Source of the DNA: Tetrapyrgos nigripes | Lineage: Eukaryota; Basidiomycota; Agaricomycetes; Agaricales; Campanellaceae | NCBI GenBank assembly: GCA_013368315.1 | Contig: JAACJM010000056.1 | Span: 124,001 to 188,000 of the forward strand | Length of the DNA stretch: 64,000 nucleotides | Reading direction: 5' to 3' | Part shown: positions 10,201-21,521 of the stretch, piece after piece | How the letters are laid out: each line of letters opens with the position of its first letter | How positions within the stretch are numbered: position 1 is the stretch's first letter | Made by a program: the position numbers and the translations under genes | Notes under the pieces: model-generated | Database searches by the model: none | Seen by the model: only the letters and a program-made list of their open reading frames with translations | What the model was told of the DNA's origin: nothing

Positions 10201-13200
10201 TCAAGTTTCTTCAGCATCAAAGATGGACATATCTAGGTTGTCGAGATTGTTGAGGTTGAGGGCGGGTGGTTCCTGAGCGTCAGCAGCCCGTTCCTCCTCT
10301 TGGTCTCCGGGTGCTGCGGGTAGTTCCTTCACGCTCGTTTCTTTCGTACCGAAAGTCGTCTCATCTGCCTTCACAGCATCTGCTGCTGATGATGCATCCT
10401 CCTTACTTGGTTCTTCCGCCTTTGGGTCTTGTGTCGGTTCTCCCGGAATCACTACACGAAGCTCTGGGCGTTTGGTCGTCCCCTTGCCACTCTCCTGCTC
10501 CTGGTCTTTAGAACACGCGTCAGCACCTTCGCTGTCTGCTGTTTCTCCTTTCCCAGAGGTAAGACCACTTTGGTCCTCAGTACTTCCGGAGGCCTCGTCT
10601 TCAACAGAGTTTGGCCGGGCTTGAGGTTGTGTATCCGCACCCTCCTCCTTCAACGATTGAATTGACCGCGCTGCTTCTTCACGTGCGCCGGTCTGCTCAT
10701 CAGCATCAGCTGTGAGAGCAGTGGGCTCCTTGGCATCGCTCTCCGCCTCATCTGAGGTTGGCTGGACCTCTGTTGCCGGGTCATGGTCAGCATTGAGATC
10801 TGCCCATGGGTCGTCAACGAGCTCCTCCGTATGCTCGACAGGATCGTGGTTCTCTGGCATTTTTCGTGTGGCTTCTTTCTCCGACTCTTCAACAGCCATC
10901 ACGGTCTGATCTTCTGGTGGCGATACGTCAACACTAGGATTGGGGTTGTCTGCATCGGTATTCGCTGCCTCGCCAGAAGGATTTGGTGGAGAAGATACAG
11001 AGATTTCCCTTGCGGACTGGCTAGGAGCATCCTGTGCTTCTTTTGCCTCTTCCACGACGGTGTTCCCAGGATTGATGATTTTATGTGTAGAACCGTCTTC
11101 CTCTCCTTCCATGGTAGAAGGATCTACTGGAGAGGACACAGGGATTTCCGAAGCGGTCTGGCAAGAAGTGTCCTGCTCCTCTTTCGCCTTTGCTACCACA
11201 GCGACACCGATATCGACATCAGAGGGTGCTGAGACGTCCACTTCGTACGGACCAACAGCGGCTTCGGGACCTGGTTCACTGCCTGCTGCCTTTACATCAT
11301 CTCCAGCGTCGCGTGGTGATTCTGCATTCCCCGGATTGGTTGTATTTTCCATTGGTGTAATGCCCTCCGCGCCATCCTCAGTGGAATCCAGTTTCGCTTC
11401 ATCTACCGTGCCATCTTGGGTCTCTGTCGCTGGCTGGGCAGCAGCTTCTCCCTCGCCTATGATCATATCCGTGGCGTGATCCTCTTCAGCTTTATCGGGT
11501 GTCGATCCCATCGTGACATCCAGCTGTGCTCCAGAATCAGCTCCCTCTACATCCTGCGAAAGTTGTTCTGTGTCGCCCAGCGGTCCCCCAAAGTCAACCA
11601 CCTCTACGTTCTCCATATGTCGCGTTGCATCGTCCAGTGGTGCTTTAGAATCGGCCATGGTTTCCGGTGTTTGAGCCGTGGATTTGGAAGCGTCGTTCAG
11701 CGATACTGTTGCTGGTACCTCCTTGGTATCAGCAGTGTCTGAATGAGATATTCCGGCCACTTCAGCTACCCCCGTTTCCTGCGAAGACTCGATCGCAAAT
11801 GAAACTACCCGAGCCGCCTCCAGGTCTTCCGTCTGACTAGCGTCGGCTAGAGCAGTATCGTCCGTCTCCTGAGTAATTGAAGGATCAACGCCATGATCGT
11901 CGCCCACCAACTCGGCAGCAGCATCCAGCACTGCTTCGGCTACGCCCGTGACGTCATGAACATCTATGTGATCATCGTCGATGTCGTGAACCGGCACCAT
12001 CTCGTCAATCCGTTCCCAAGAGTCCTCTAGATCGTCATTCGGGCCAGGACTGTTATTACTGCGCTTGTCATAAATAGTCTCGTACTCGTTTTCTCCAACT
12101 CTCGGACTCGATGAACTGCTATGGCTATCAACAGCAGTGTGCTCCTCAGCATCCTCCTCTTCCTCCCAAGTCACATCACTGAGCAAATCATCCTCCTCAT
12201 CAATTGCCTCCCTGTTTTCCCCTTCGTGGTCCTCTTTTTGAAGGAGTTCTCGGAGTGCCGGGTGTTGTAGGGGCTTCATCGACACCCGGAGTGGTGAAGG
12301 AGAGATTGGTTGACTTGGCGTCCTCGGGGGTGTCTTTACTGATTGAAAAGAGTTTAGAGGAATCGCTGACGCTGGAAGGGGGGATAACACTTGGGCTCTC
12401 GACTTCATGCAACGAGTCTGTAAAAAACAAAGATGGAGAACGCAGTCAGCAAACGAGAATGCCTTTGAGAAGGAGCTGGATCACCAATCCACCTGTATGG
12501 TTTATACCGGATGGAAACATCTGGAATGTCTGGAATGCACCAGTGCCAGCATTGGCACTATCCACCGGCGAAGTCAAGCTATCCTGTTCTGGAAGCTCAA
12601 ACAAGCCCTTGACGATATCCTGTAATTCCACTGGAGAAGCCGTGACTGGAGAGTGTATCCCGCTTGGTGTCCGCGTCGCGCGTACGGATTCACGAGCTCT
12701 GAAAATCTTGACGGTTGTTTCCAACCCAAGATCTGTGCACTCTTGAATCGTCAACGGGGTCTCTCGTTCGCATACGGCAGTGTATTGTCGCATGAGGAGT
12801 CGCCTGTCGATGTCGTACTTGTGATAAATCACAATCTTGTCGACGTCTGGAATGTGCAGCTTCTCTAGTTCGCGCACGCAGAGACTTTTCACCTCTTGGA
12901 AACCCCACTTGTAGGCTAAATCCAAGATGACTACCCAGTCTGCTATCGAGGCGTCGTAAAGGGAATATCTCCTGGAATTTGGGGTTTTGGGTCAGATATC
13001 TGTCGTAATGACGGTTTGGGGGGATGAAGGCTTACGGATTGTAGAAGACCCATAGGAACTTTGCAAAATCTGCGCTCCTTACATCGTCAAGAATAATTGC
13101 CGTCGTTATTGATGCACCTTGTCGAGGAGCCCCTGGTGCAGCAGGAACAGCCAGCTGTGCCTTGAAGTACGGTGACTCCCTTTCGAAGAAATACCGGTGG

Positions 13201-13534
13201 ACCCGGAAATGTTCTTGCTCGATCTACCAGAACCCCGATCATTTAGCCGACGCTGCTGGTTCAGGAACGAAGGACGCACCAAGAAGAACAGATCTCCTCC
13301 GTTCAGAAAATACTTCTCGTTCCTCCTCAACGAAGCGAACCCTGACCCTTGCGCTGAATCAGGAGGAGAAGGCGATTGATATGGGTACATATTGAGGAAG
13401 ATCTCTGCGCGCTGACCAAAGGATGTCAAGTACAAGCGAGACTCAGATATAGGTTGTGGGGATGTGGAACGAGAAAAGATCTTGCTTATGCTTTCTTTTG
13501 AATCCAGCGTAGTCGTAGAGGTCCGTCTACGCAT
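10201..13534 (-). CDS. BTB/POZ-type protein, paralogue 6, with very long acidic tail (up to 1048 aa)
   Basis: Exons 13280-13534, 13036-13223, 12485-12971 and 10201-12417. A shorter start at 13390 is equally plausible. The family core reads EKYFLNGGDLFFL, then EHFRVHRYFFERESPYF, FAKFLWVFYNP, WVVILDLAYKWGF and TVKIFRARE. The last exon is a single 738-codon frame rich in Asp, Glu, Ala, Ser and Thr, with an internal repeat (AKAKEEQDTSCQTASEIPVSS resembles EEAKEAQDAPSQSAREISVSS), ending LNNLDNLDMSIFDAEET. It is probably disordered. Two donors eight bases apart at the end of exon 3 (after 12493 or 12485) join the same acceptor in different frames. One gives the acidic tail. The other gives a short basic tail ending GPRRGKQGGN (379 aa in total). 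Confidence 0.65.
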
Positions 13535-13855
13535 GTAGGACGCATGTTTTCGACGGCTTTTATGGCCTTCATGCGTTTCGTTCGATCATTCATTAATTAC
13601 TTATTGTCGCCCGCGAGGAAATGGTCGGATGTCGCATGTTTGTTTATTGATGCTGTACAGAGTGGAGAGTCGAGACCAATGACGGTCAGTCACATTCTGT
13701 AGAAGTTGAGACGCTGTGCTGTACCACGTCGAGGTTAGGTGATCTTTCGTGCAGTTGGTCAGCTCCCAATTGCACTATATGTTGACTGTATGTCTTCCAA
13801 TTGTACACGCGTATGAACCATGTCATTCAAGAAGCAGTCGTAGATTTACATGAGA
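13535..13855. other. Intergenic spacer
   Basis: About 320 bases upstream of paralogue 6 and downstream of paralogue 7; no gene, repeat or RNA recognised. Confidence 0.4.
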
Positions 13856-15293
13856 TCAATCGAAATGTTCGTCATCTTCACCTGGAGCAATGGTTTTCCG
13901 CCAAGACCCAGGAAAAGGTGGAGTAGAGACAGTTGAAAGCGTCCAGCCTCCTCTTTCCCCGACCCTCATTCTCCTCAAACTACGACAAGACCCAGTCTCT
14001 GACTCAGCCTCTGGTTCTACTCTTTCAACGACGACCTCTTCAGACTGCCGAAGATTCTGTTCCGGAATGACTGTTTCCTCGGACGTGTCTGTGAGTCAGT
14101 TAAATGTCTCGCTGTTAGTTTATGTGTAACCTTAGGTTTCAATATGTAAATAGGAAAAGAATGTAGAGTCTCATACCTTCACGAAGATTTTGTGGATCAC
14201 CATCGACCTCGGTATCATGTGTGTGTTCCGATACGCTACGTTGAGTGGACACTTCCGTTACGGTGTCCAACATGCCGTTGTTCTCCTCTTCCCGATGACT
14301 TGGAGGCAACGGACGAGGCTTTCGAATTCGTGCGGGCATCTTCGCGTTTGCGAGTGCTTCCTGATACGCTGCCGCCTGCCAAAACAAGTATGGAAAATAA
14401 CGTTAGCACATCATCACCATAGCAAAGAAGAAAGCATCACCCATGCGGCAAGGGGGATGCTCTTACGATTTTCGCTATTCAACGTGAAATCCTTCATGAG
14501 GTCGTGAAGCGTCACAAGAACATCATTTTCGTCGAGGTCGCGGGGTAATGGGCTTTTGGTCCCATCAGCTGTGGAGGAACGGAGTCTTTCTCTGGCTTGG
14601 AAGATGAAAACTGCGGCTTGGGTTCCTAGTTTTTCCGTTTCCGCTAAACTGAGAGTTGTTGATCGAGCACAGAGCTCCATGTAGAGAGGCATGAGGTGTT
14701 CTTCGTCGACGCTGTTTTCACGGTATAGGACGATACGGTCCACAGTCTCCATGTCCATTTGTTGGAGTTCTCGCAGAGCAGCTTGTTTGATCTGGGGAAA
14801 TTTTAATCGACATGCAACGCGAAGGATGGCGACCCTAGGAAGATTATGAGTTGGCCTGTTATCATTTTTTATGAACTACACCAGCAACGCACCATTCTTC
14901 CAGAGAACCTTCATATATCGTGTATATCCTGTAGGGAGGTCATTTATCGGGATATTTTGGTCGTAGGTGCCACGTACGGGTTGTATATCACCCAAAGAAA
15001 CTGCTCAAGCTCTTCCGTCGAAATATCCGGTAGCATAATGGGGACCTCCGGGGCACTCCCAATGTGTTTCTTCCCCGGGGGTGGTGGTCTCTTCAACAAC
15101 TCCTGGAATTTTGGCGACTCTCGCTCGAAGAAGTACCGGTGTACTCTGAAGAGATTATCGTCGGTCTTGAGGAAACTGAGTACCTACACCGATAGATACT
15201 GAAGTTGATACACACCTGGAGATACAGATCACCCCCATTCAAGTAGTACTGCTCGTTTCTTGGGACAATACGACCTCTGTGAGCGTCGGCCAT
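13856..15293 (-). CDS. BTB/POZ-type protein, paralogue 7 (375 aa)
   Basis: Exons 15216-15293, 14978-15165, 14893-14928, 14441-14834, 14177-14375 and 13856-14088. Core motifs: NEQYYLNGGDLYLQ, NLFRVHRYFFERESPKF, LEQFLWVIYNP, EEWVAILRVACRLKF, AVFIFQARERLR. The first two introns are at the family positions. A third one, inside the EEW codon (36-nt exon 14893-14928), is unique to this copy. The C-terminal 140 residues are polar, with a Pro/Arg-rich piece (RIRKPRPLPPSHR) and an acidic Val-rich piece (QSEEVVVERVEPE). Closest to paralogues 6 and 8, with which it forms a minus-strand subgroup. Function unknown. Confidence 0.7.
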
Positions 15294-15726
15294 AGTAGCG
15301 AAGTGGAAGAACGGCGAAGAAGGATGGATGTCATTTAAAGATGGGGGGTGCACGTGTATACGGATATCGCACGCTGAATAGGATTACACGTATCCGTTGA
15401 CCTTCGTGAATTGAGGTGCGGTCTGGTGCGGTCTGGTGCAGTTCAGAGGAAGTACTTTACGTGGGAGGAAACGGTAGCAATATTGCCAATCGAAGTCGAA
15501 TTGGTGGGAGTAGAATTACAAGCATGTAAGTATATACAGCAAGATGGTATTTACAGTAAGATTACAGCGAATTTACAGCTTGTCCAAAATATAGCTGCGG
15601 CAAGAACGGAAGTATAGGACTCGATGATGTTACAGGCCAATTGCTGTGTGTGTGCGTGTGTGTGTGTGTAGAACCGGTCAGTGAATGGCACCAATGACAT
15701 TAAGAGGGACTAACCAAGATAAGACG
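15294..15726. other. Intergenic with TG microsatellite
   Basis: About 430 bases between two minus-strand BTB genes; apart from the TG repeat nothing is recognised. Confidence 0.4.
15643..15669. repeat. (TG)n microsatellite
   Basis: A 27-base run of TG dinucleotides with one interruption (TGCG). A simple repeat, probably length-variable. Confidence 0.85.
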
Positions 15727-16694
15727 CTAATGTATTCCATTCATTCTCGGAGTCAGAGGCGACGATGCACTGACTTCTAGAGGTGCAGTGCGAGGGAAAT
15801 CCACCAGCAGACTCTCAACAACCTTCCCCGCATCGTCTAGCCCCACGCCAGTACGCAATGGATTGATGCCATTGATGAAATCAGCCGGTAAAGTTCTTAG
15901 TCGTTCTCGGGCCTGGAGGATCATCACAGCCGTCGGGTACCCAAGCCTCAGAATCTCTTGTGGCGTGATAAAGGCCTCCCTAGCCACCAGCGCGTTGTAT
16001 AAGGGAAGAATGAGCGCGATTTCAACATCTTGTTCTTGGTAGATGAGGATGCGCTCCACGAGATCGATGTCCTTCCCTTCCAGCTCCCGTATCGCCAGTT
16101 CTCGCACTGCTGGAAAATCCCATCGGTTGGCAAATCGTAGAATCCTGGCCCACGTCGCGACAGGCGCGTCATATATCGAGTAAGACCTGCAATGATTATG
16201 CGAAACGGATTATGAGAAACACCGAAACCGCATGATGAATCAAAAGGTACACGCACTCGTTATAGAATACCCATAAAAACTCTTCAAAATGCGCCGCTGT
16301 AGTATTGTGAATAAAAAGAGGTGTCGCAGAGGAACTCCCTAACGTTCCATTCAACGTCGTTTGCGACAGGGCGTTTTTAAACTTGGAAGACTCCCTCGTG
16401 AAGAAGTAGGAGTGAATACGAAATTGGGTGTCGTCTACCTGCAGGTTATGAAGAGGGAGAGGGAGATAGGGAGTGATCATGATCGAGGTTTCATTAATAC
16501 TGCAGAACGTGAAATGAAGAGTAGATCATAGGCACACGCACCACGACATAGAGGTCTCCACCCGGAATATGATACTTGATAGATCTTCGAAGAGGATGGA
16601 TAGGGCCATCGGTGCCAGAACCGTTGAGGTTCAGATGGTGTCCATTGACACCGTTGACACCGTTGACACCGTTACTTTTAATCTGGCCAGGCAT
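15727..16694 (-). CDS. BTB/POZ-type protein, paralogue 8 (264 aa)
   Basis: Exons 16542-16694, 16257-16438 and 15727-16186. The N-terminus has a triple VNG repeat (DNA period of nine bases). Core motifs: SIKYHIPGGDLYVV, QFRIHSYFFTRESSKF, FEEFLWVFYNE, SYSIYDAPVATWARIL and AVMILQARERLR. Both introns match the family positions and phases. It ends soon after the core, without the long tails of paralogues 6 and 7. Start chosen as the first ATG in the frame. Function unknown. Confidence 0.75.
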
Positions 16695-17481
16695 TTCGTG
16701 GAACTTGGTGTGCGAGTAGAAGGGTATAGAGAACTATGGCGGTAGAGTGGCAACTGGGCACTTGAAGGGACGAGGGTGTCGTTGTTATCGGTGTTTAAGG
16801 ACTCAATCCTACAGCTACACGTGTAGTTCATGCTGCGTAACGTCCGAATCCTAAGATATGTCAAAGCAGTGAAAGATGTGAAGTTAAGATGAAGATGTAG
16901 ATGAGATGCGATACCATGAGATAAATGATCTTCTAACGAAGAATGGAACTTGGGGAATAGAATGCTGGAAAATTAAAAGACTGAAGCATGGCCGCGATGG
17001 AAACCGCGTACGCAATATGTACGTGCCTTTGGAGAGCTTATGTGCTATTGGATCATGTATGATGGATGATGTCGGAATTTTGTCTTGTGTCTTCGACCAC
17101 GACTAGTAAGACGTATCGATGAACTTTGTTATTGAGGATCCAAGGACAGGCTTTGTCAGAACGTGATAGGAGTTTACCTACGAGGAAAGGTTCCGTCGAG
17201 AATCTTTTAAATCAGGTGGAAGGTCGACAGGAGAAGGTCCGCATCAGACGGCGTGTCAAGATAGAGGGTAGCCTCGAGGGCATACAGCATCTGGCGCGCA
17301 CTACGAGACAAGGGTACATTCGGAGAAACAACTGTTTACAAATTTGGACCATAGAATCGATACAAAGGAGAGTCCGTATAAGTACAACAGGACACGTCAA
17401 GCTAGACAACGCACGGTGGTAAGTTACAGTACGATGATACACGGGTTAACAACACCCACCTATCATGATCAATATCTATCC
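16695..17481. other. Intergenic, no gene recognised
   Basis: About 790 bases between BTB paralogue 8 and the PARG gene. Open frames here are short and show no family resemblance or splice logic. Confidence 0.45.
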
Positions 17482-18417
17482 CTATCGGTCAGCGCTCCTG
17501 TTGGCACTATGTGAAGAGCCCCTCGCAGTAGTTGCTTGGAGCACCCTCTCAAAGTCCTCAAAGGTCTGTTTCCCAAGAATAGCGAACACGACACGGTCAA
17601 ACGAATTCTTGAAGCGCGCATCCTTGACGGTCAACAATTCAGCCCATATCTTCGCAACCACATCCACGTTATTCTGAAAGACCCCTGTCCCAAAACTTCC
17701 CAAAACCAGATTCCGCACTCCATGCATCTCGTAGAGATACAGTATCCTCGCCATCCTTTCCTTCATCTGAGAATTGATTCTTGCCTCTATCGATTCGGGT
17801 GTAAACATGTTCTTCGACTTTTGCCTGACCACCCCAGCATTGACCGCCGGACTCGTCAGCACGTCCGCTTCAAGAGGCTCTACCCATTCGCCTCGGTCAT
17901 TCCGGAAGAACACCACGCCAGGAGAATAGATCATTGCATGCGAATAGTATCCACTCTTCGGATCCTTCTGATGAAGAGTGTAGAACTTATGACCTTGGTC
18001 GGTCATAAGAGAAGGATATAGGGAAGACGAACGCGCTAAAGACTCTTCTTGAGCTTGTGCACCGTTCAAGAAACCACCACCCGGTTTCGTGGCCGAAGCA
18101 AAGTTCAGAATGCCGATTTTCCCAGCTGGTCCTGGTTGAGACATCGAATGGATATATCGGGCACCTTCGAGGGTGGAGACTTCGACGATGGAGATGAGGG
18201 TTTGAGTATTGGGAACTCGTACAGGTGGTGTGACTTTAGACCATGATGAGAGTAGAGAATCTGGGGCGTAGTATTTCGTGCTGCGTCGCATGGCTTCTAC
18301 TTTGGCATGTAGGGGGTGTGTGCTACCATTGAGAACGTATGAACCAGTGTTGAGAACTACCAGAGTCCCTTCTGTTATCTCTTTGAGACGTGTACGAGCA
18401 GCGCTGGGTTTTGACAT
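17482..18417 (-). CDS. Bacterial-type poly(ADP-ribose) glycohydrolase family protein (TIGR02452, 311 aa)
   Basis: A single uninterrupted exon of 311 codons, rare in this intron-rich window. The signature is KPGGGFLNGAQAQEE at residues 112-125, which fits the GGG-x(6-8)-QEE catalytic loop of PARG enzymes. It is preceded by an ILNFASAT strand and followed by LVLGSFGTGVFQNN, typical of the macrodomain fold of TIGR02452 proteins. Known members hydrolyse ribose-ribose bonds in poly(ADP-ribose). The length fits the compact microbial-type family rather than the larger animal PARG. No signal peptide. The missing introns could reflect gain from a microbial source or intron loss; this was not tested. 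Confidence 0.85.
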   Translation of the reverse strand: MSKPSAARTRLKEITEGTLVVLNTGSYVLNGSTHPLHAKVEAMRRSTKYYAPDSLLSSWSKVTPPVRVPNTQTLISIVEVSTLEGARYIHSMSQPGPAGKIGILNFASATKPGGGFLNGAQAQEESLARSSSLYPSLMTDQGHKFYTLHQKDPKSGYYSHAMIYSPGVVFFRNDRGEWVEPLEADVLTSPAVNAGVVRQKSKNMFTPESIEARINSQMKERMARILYLYEMHGVRNLVLGSFGTGVFQNNVDVVAKIWAELLTVKDARFKNSFDRVVFAILGKQTFEDFERVLQATTARGSSHSANRSADR

Positions 18418-18558
18418 TGTGGTATGGTGTAGAAGGGAGATTTGGACATGACAGACCTAATAAAGGGCATTGGAACCGGTATGACCGACCATGACTTGCC
18501 AGCGCTGCACAGACATTACGGATCCGCGGATGATAATTCTATTATTCTACGTGGTATT

Positions 18559-19473
18559 CTACGTGGTTTTTATAGGACCCTGCCTCCAACGACCATCAAC
18601 AGCAGGTACAGGGCTATTAAGCAGAGCCTCGGACGCTAAACCCCCTTTCCAATGTTTTAGAATAGCATCTCGGACTTCATACACTGACGAGACCTTTTGT
18701 CCATCAATCAATGCACCGTCCAAGTTCAAAAGCCAATTCCTACGTTCTCCTTCCACTGTCAAAACCATTTCCGAGTCGTCCCTTCCCTTCTCTAGCAAAC
18801 ATTTCTCCAGAGGAAACGCGAGACCTCTGTTCTTGAAGTGGCCAACAGACTGAATGAAGATTCGCCGTTCAGCTGGATGTACCAAAGATGGCGATGGCGC
18901 TGGCGCTGACACTTTTGGTCTTGTTTTTGCTTTTGTTTTGAGATTGGGATTGACATTGTTGACATTGACCAATCGAGGAAAGACGTCCAACGTTTTTATG
19001 TACCGAATCCTGAGTGCGAACAAAACAGTCGCTACACCCACGCCTCCTCCAAAGAAGATTCCGCATAGTCCGGCTCGTTGCCATACAGGACGGAGGACAT
19101 ATTGTTCTGGAGATAGAGGCACATCTTTGTCTTTCTTGGAATCCGATTCATCCTTAATGGGTTCGGACCAATGCTTCCAAGTAAGGTCCATGGCTGATGC
19201 ACTATAAGTAGCCGAAAAGAGATGAGGAAACATATAAAGAGAGGGAAAGTTCATCGTACGTCATGAACAAATTACAGGCTAGCAGTCCCAAGGCATATCT
19301 TGACCACCAAGGTGCACGTACTTGAAATAAAGCTGGTCTTGGTTCTGCAGATTTTTGCTTGAGAAATCCAATGGGAAGAAGAGTTCCTTGCTCTCACCTG
19401 TGTAGACATGGGATGTCCCACCTGGTCGGTAAAATCTCAAGACATTACGAGCAGCTGAAGACAGACCCTGCAT
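18559..19473 (-). CDS. TMEM223-like mitochondrial inner-membrane protein (267 aa)
   Basis: Exons 19398-19473, 19260-19344 and 18559-19201. Exon 1 gives a basic, Ser-rich presequence (MQGLSSAARNVLRFYR) that looks mitochondrial. Exon 2 gives ALFQVRAPWW and a first membrane helix (RYALGLLACNLFMT). Exon 3 gives a second helix (AGLCGIFFGGGVGVATVLFAL), then a matrix or intermembrane-space domain with RGLAFPLEKCLLEKGRDD and EMVLTVEGERRNWLLNLDGAL. The two-helix layout followed by a compact beta domain resembles TMEM223, which is linked to respiratory-chain translation in animals. That assignment is by layout and should be treated as probable. Its 5' end was copied into the tandem duplication next door. 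Confidence 0.65.
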
Positions 19474-19625
19474 AGATGGTGGTGGTAAGATACAACACGT
19501 GACGTGGCCGAGTCGCGTCGCGTTCGCTGGCACCCGCGTCCAACTGGTGACCGGTGAACTAGTAACTACAACTCGCAATTTTACATACTGTACAGCTACA
19601 CAATACAACATTTTAATGCAGTGAT

Positions 19626-20955
19626 TTACTTCAAGAAAGCTCCATTCGTCTCCTCCAGAAGCAATTCGTATTCCGATTGGAACTACCAGAAGAAAGAAGA
19701 AAGGTCAGTTAATCCAGCTCGATTTTCAGACGATGACAACGACATACGCTAAAGTACAAGAACTCCGGATCAGATTCCACCTCAGCATTGAAAGCAGCAT
19801 CTTCATCGCTAATGATTCTTTTGGGAATACCATTTGCAGCAGCAGCTTCAGCCAAAAGTTGAAGATGACATTGCTTTTCGAGGAGACTGAACAGATAGGC
19901 AGCTTCATCGACGGTGTTTCCCACTGTGGAGCCAATAATGAGCTCAATGGGACCCTCAACTACAGCGAAACTCGGACATACAAGTCAACAACCCATGGTT
20001 CTGCAAGATACAAGCCTTATTCTTGGGTCCAAGAGCCGCAGCAATATTGTTTCCTTCATCATCAGCCAGGACAATTCCACCGTAGGATGCATACGTGCTC
20101 AAGTTGTTGTAAAATATACATCCGTCCTGTTGAAGACATTCGATTGGACGACCAAAAACGGACCAGGTTTTACCATAGATGGAGTGACAGTGAGCCGCCG
20201 CGACGATGTCTGGACGAGCTCGGTGGATAGCGGTATCTGAGATGGCGGAGCAAGAACGAGCGTCAGAGAAAGATGGTCTACCGCCAGATACAAAGCACGT
20301 AAGGAGCTCACGTATGTAGTACCCAGCCATATTGACCGTATACTGAGCGCCATGAGGAGAAACATATCCATCGGGACCCATGAGAACGAGTTTGTTTTTC
20401 TGGAACAGATATCGCATGTCACCAACTTGGGAAGAAGCAGCGACTTCTGAGTTTCCTTACCGTCATAGAGGAAAAATGGACACCGAACGGATTCATCCTG
20501 GACTCATAATTATTACTGAGAACTTTAGAATTCGTATAAACACGCAAAGACGTACCAGTAGTGGTCAGGAAGTACAGGATCCCTAGGTGGATGTCATGGC
20601 GAAGTCCTTTGACAACAAAGGATGAAGACTTACCTGACGGTAATATGCCCAGCTGTACCCTCTCCAAACCCTAGTTTACCCCAGTAGCGGAAAACCGCGG
20701 CCATGTGCTCCTAGCGTCCATGTACAGTCGCGGTCAGTAATGATTGACTTGGGTATTTGGAAGATGTATTACTTTGATCCATTCACGCTCAGCGTATTTG
20801 CTTTCGAATTTAGGGATTCCAGTCGTCACAACCTTGCCTGCCTTGTCACCACGCCATGTTCGGTCCAAAGGTTTGACAGGGGTAACTTGCTTGGGTATCG
20901 CTGGCTGGTTCTCAGCGCCGTTTTGACCGTTGGTCGCAGTCGCAGTGGGAGACAT
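19626..20955 (-). CDS. Class II aldolase/adducin-family protein, copy A (299 aa)
   Basis: Eight exons: 20773-20955, 20634-20710, 20556-20582, 20461-20497, 20312-20399, 19982-20236, 19748-19923 and 19626-19682. Signatures of the fuculose-1-phosphate-aldolase fold: MAAVFRYWGKLGFGEGTAGHIT, DPVLPDHYWMNPFGVHFSSM, and the zinc-binding AAHCHSIYG (His-x-His) followed by QNHGLLT (third His). The end reads EYELLLEETNGAFLK. These are metal-dependent aldolases or decarboxylases of sugar derivatives; the substrate cannot be read from sequence. A TATATAAAG box lies about 65 bases upstream of the ATG. Start chosen at MSPTATATN, the first ATG after the TATA box. Confidence 0.85.
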
Positions 20956-21019
20956 CTCGATAGTAGCTGAGCAGGGTACTATGTGGTTGGGGCCAATCGT
21001 TGCAGCTTCATATGATCGG

Positions 21020-21028
21020 CTTTATATA
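21020..21028 (-). promoter_or_regulatory. TATA box of aldolase copy A
   Basis: TATATAAAG on the minus strand, about 65 bases before the start codon at 20955 and conserved in copy B. An ATTGG (reverse CCAAT) element lies 30-40 bases further upstream. Confidence 0.55.
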
Positions 21029-21110
21029 CTCGAAGAGTAATTGGCCATGGCCAGCAGCTGACTGCCTATGACCTATAACTGCTTACTATTTCACAATGCC
21101 ACGATCTTAT

Positions 21111-21521
21111 TTACAGGTAGCTCTGATCTGCTGACCTAGAAGAATTACAGATGATGAGTGAACGTGGAATGACCTCCGAATAAACGAACTGTATCAACCA
21201 TTTCCTTATTTCCTCTGAGGCTTTGGAACTTCTTCCAAGGTCCGTGGCTGATGCGCTATAAGTAGCCATAAAGAGATGAGGAAACATATATTGAGAGGGA
21301 AAGTTCATCGTACGTCATGAACAAATCACAGGCTTGCAGGCCCAAGGCATACCAAGGTGAACGTACTTGGAATAAAGGTGGTCTTGGTTCTGCAGATTTT
21401 TTGCTTGAGAAGTCCAATGGAAAGAAACCCAGCACTCTGGCTCACCTGTATAGAAGTGGGATGTCCCACCTGGCCGGTAAAATCTCAAGACATTGCGAGC
21501 AGCTGAAGACAGACCCTGCAT
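21111..21521 (-). CDS. Chimeric reading frame made by the tandem duplication (98 aa)
   Basis: Exons 21446-21521, 21314-21389 and 21111-21255; both introns are preserved (58 nt for the second). The first 51 residues repeat the mitochondrial presequence and first hydrophobic segment of the TMEM223-like protein, with a 9-base in-frame deletion in exon 2. After ASATDLG the frame crosses the duplication junction into the 3' end of a BTB gene, read in a shifted frame (SSKASEEIRKWLIQF), and stops after ADQSYL. The 5' flank of the TMEM223-like gene came along, so it may be transcribed. Whether it is expressed or merely an unbroken accident is unknown. Confidence 0.5.

Larger units (their letters stand above)
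19188..21233. repeat. Tandem duplication, unit 1
   Basis: About 2.05 kb that recurs at 21234-23307 with high identity, indels and scattered substitutions. It starts at the sixth codon or so of TMEM223-like exon 3, includes that gene's exons 1-2, the whole aldolase gene and its promoter, and ends in the 3' end of a BTB gene (GGCTTTGGAACTTC). The join to unit 2 is at about 21233, where the BTB tail runs into the TMEM223-like exon over a short CTTCCAA overlap. Confidence 0.85.

Noticed and set aside
10266..11742. Several plus-strand open frames of up to 179 codons
   Set aside because: They are antisense to the acidic exon of paralogue 6 and owe their length to its GC-rich repetitive codons.
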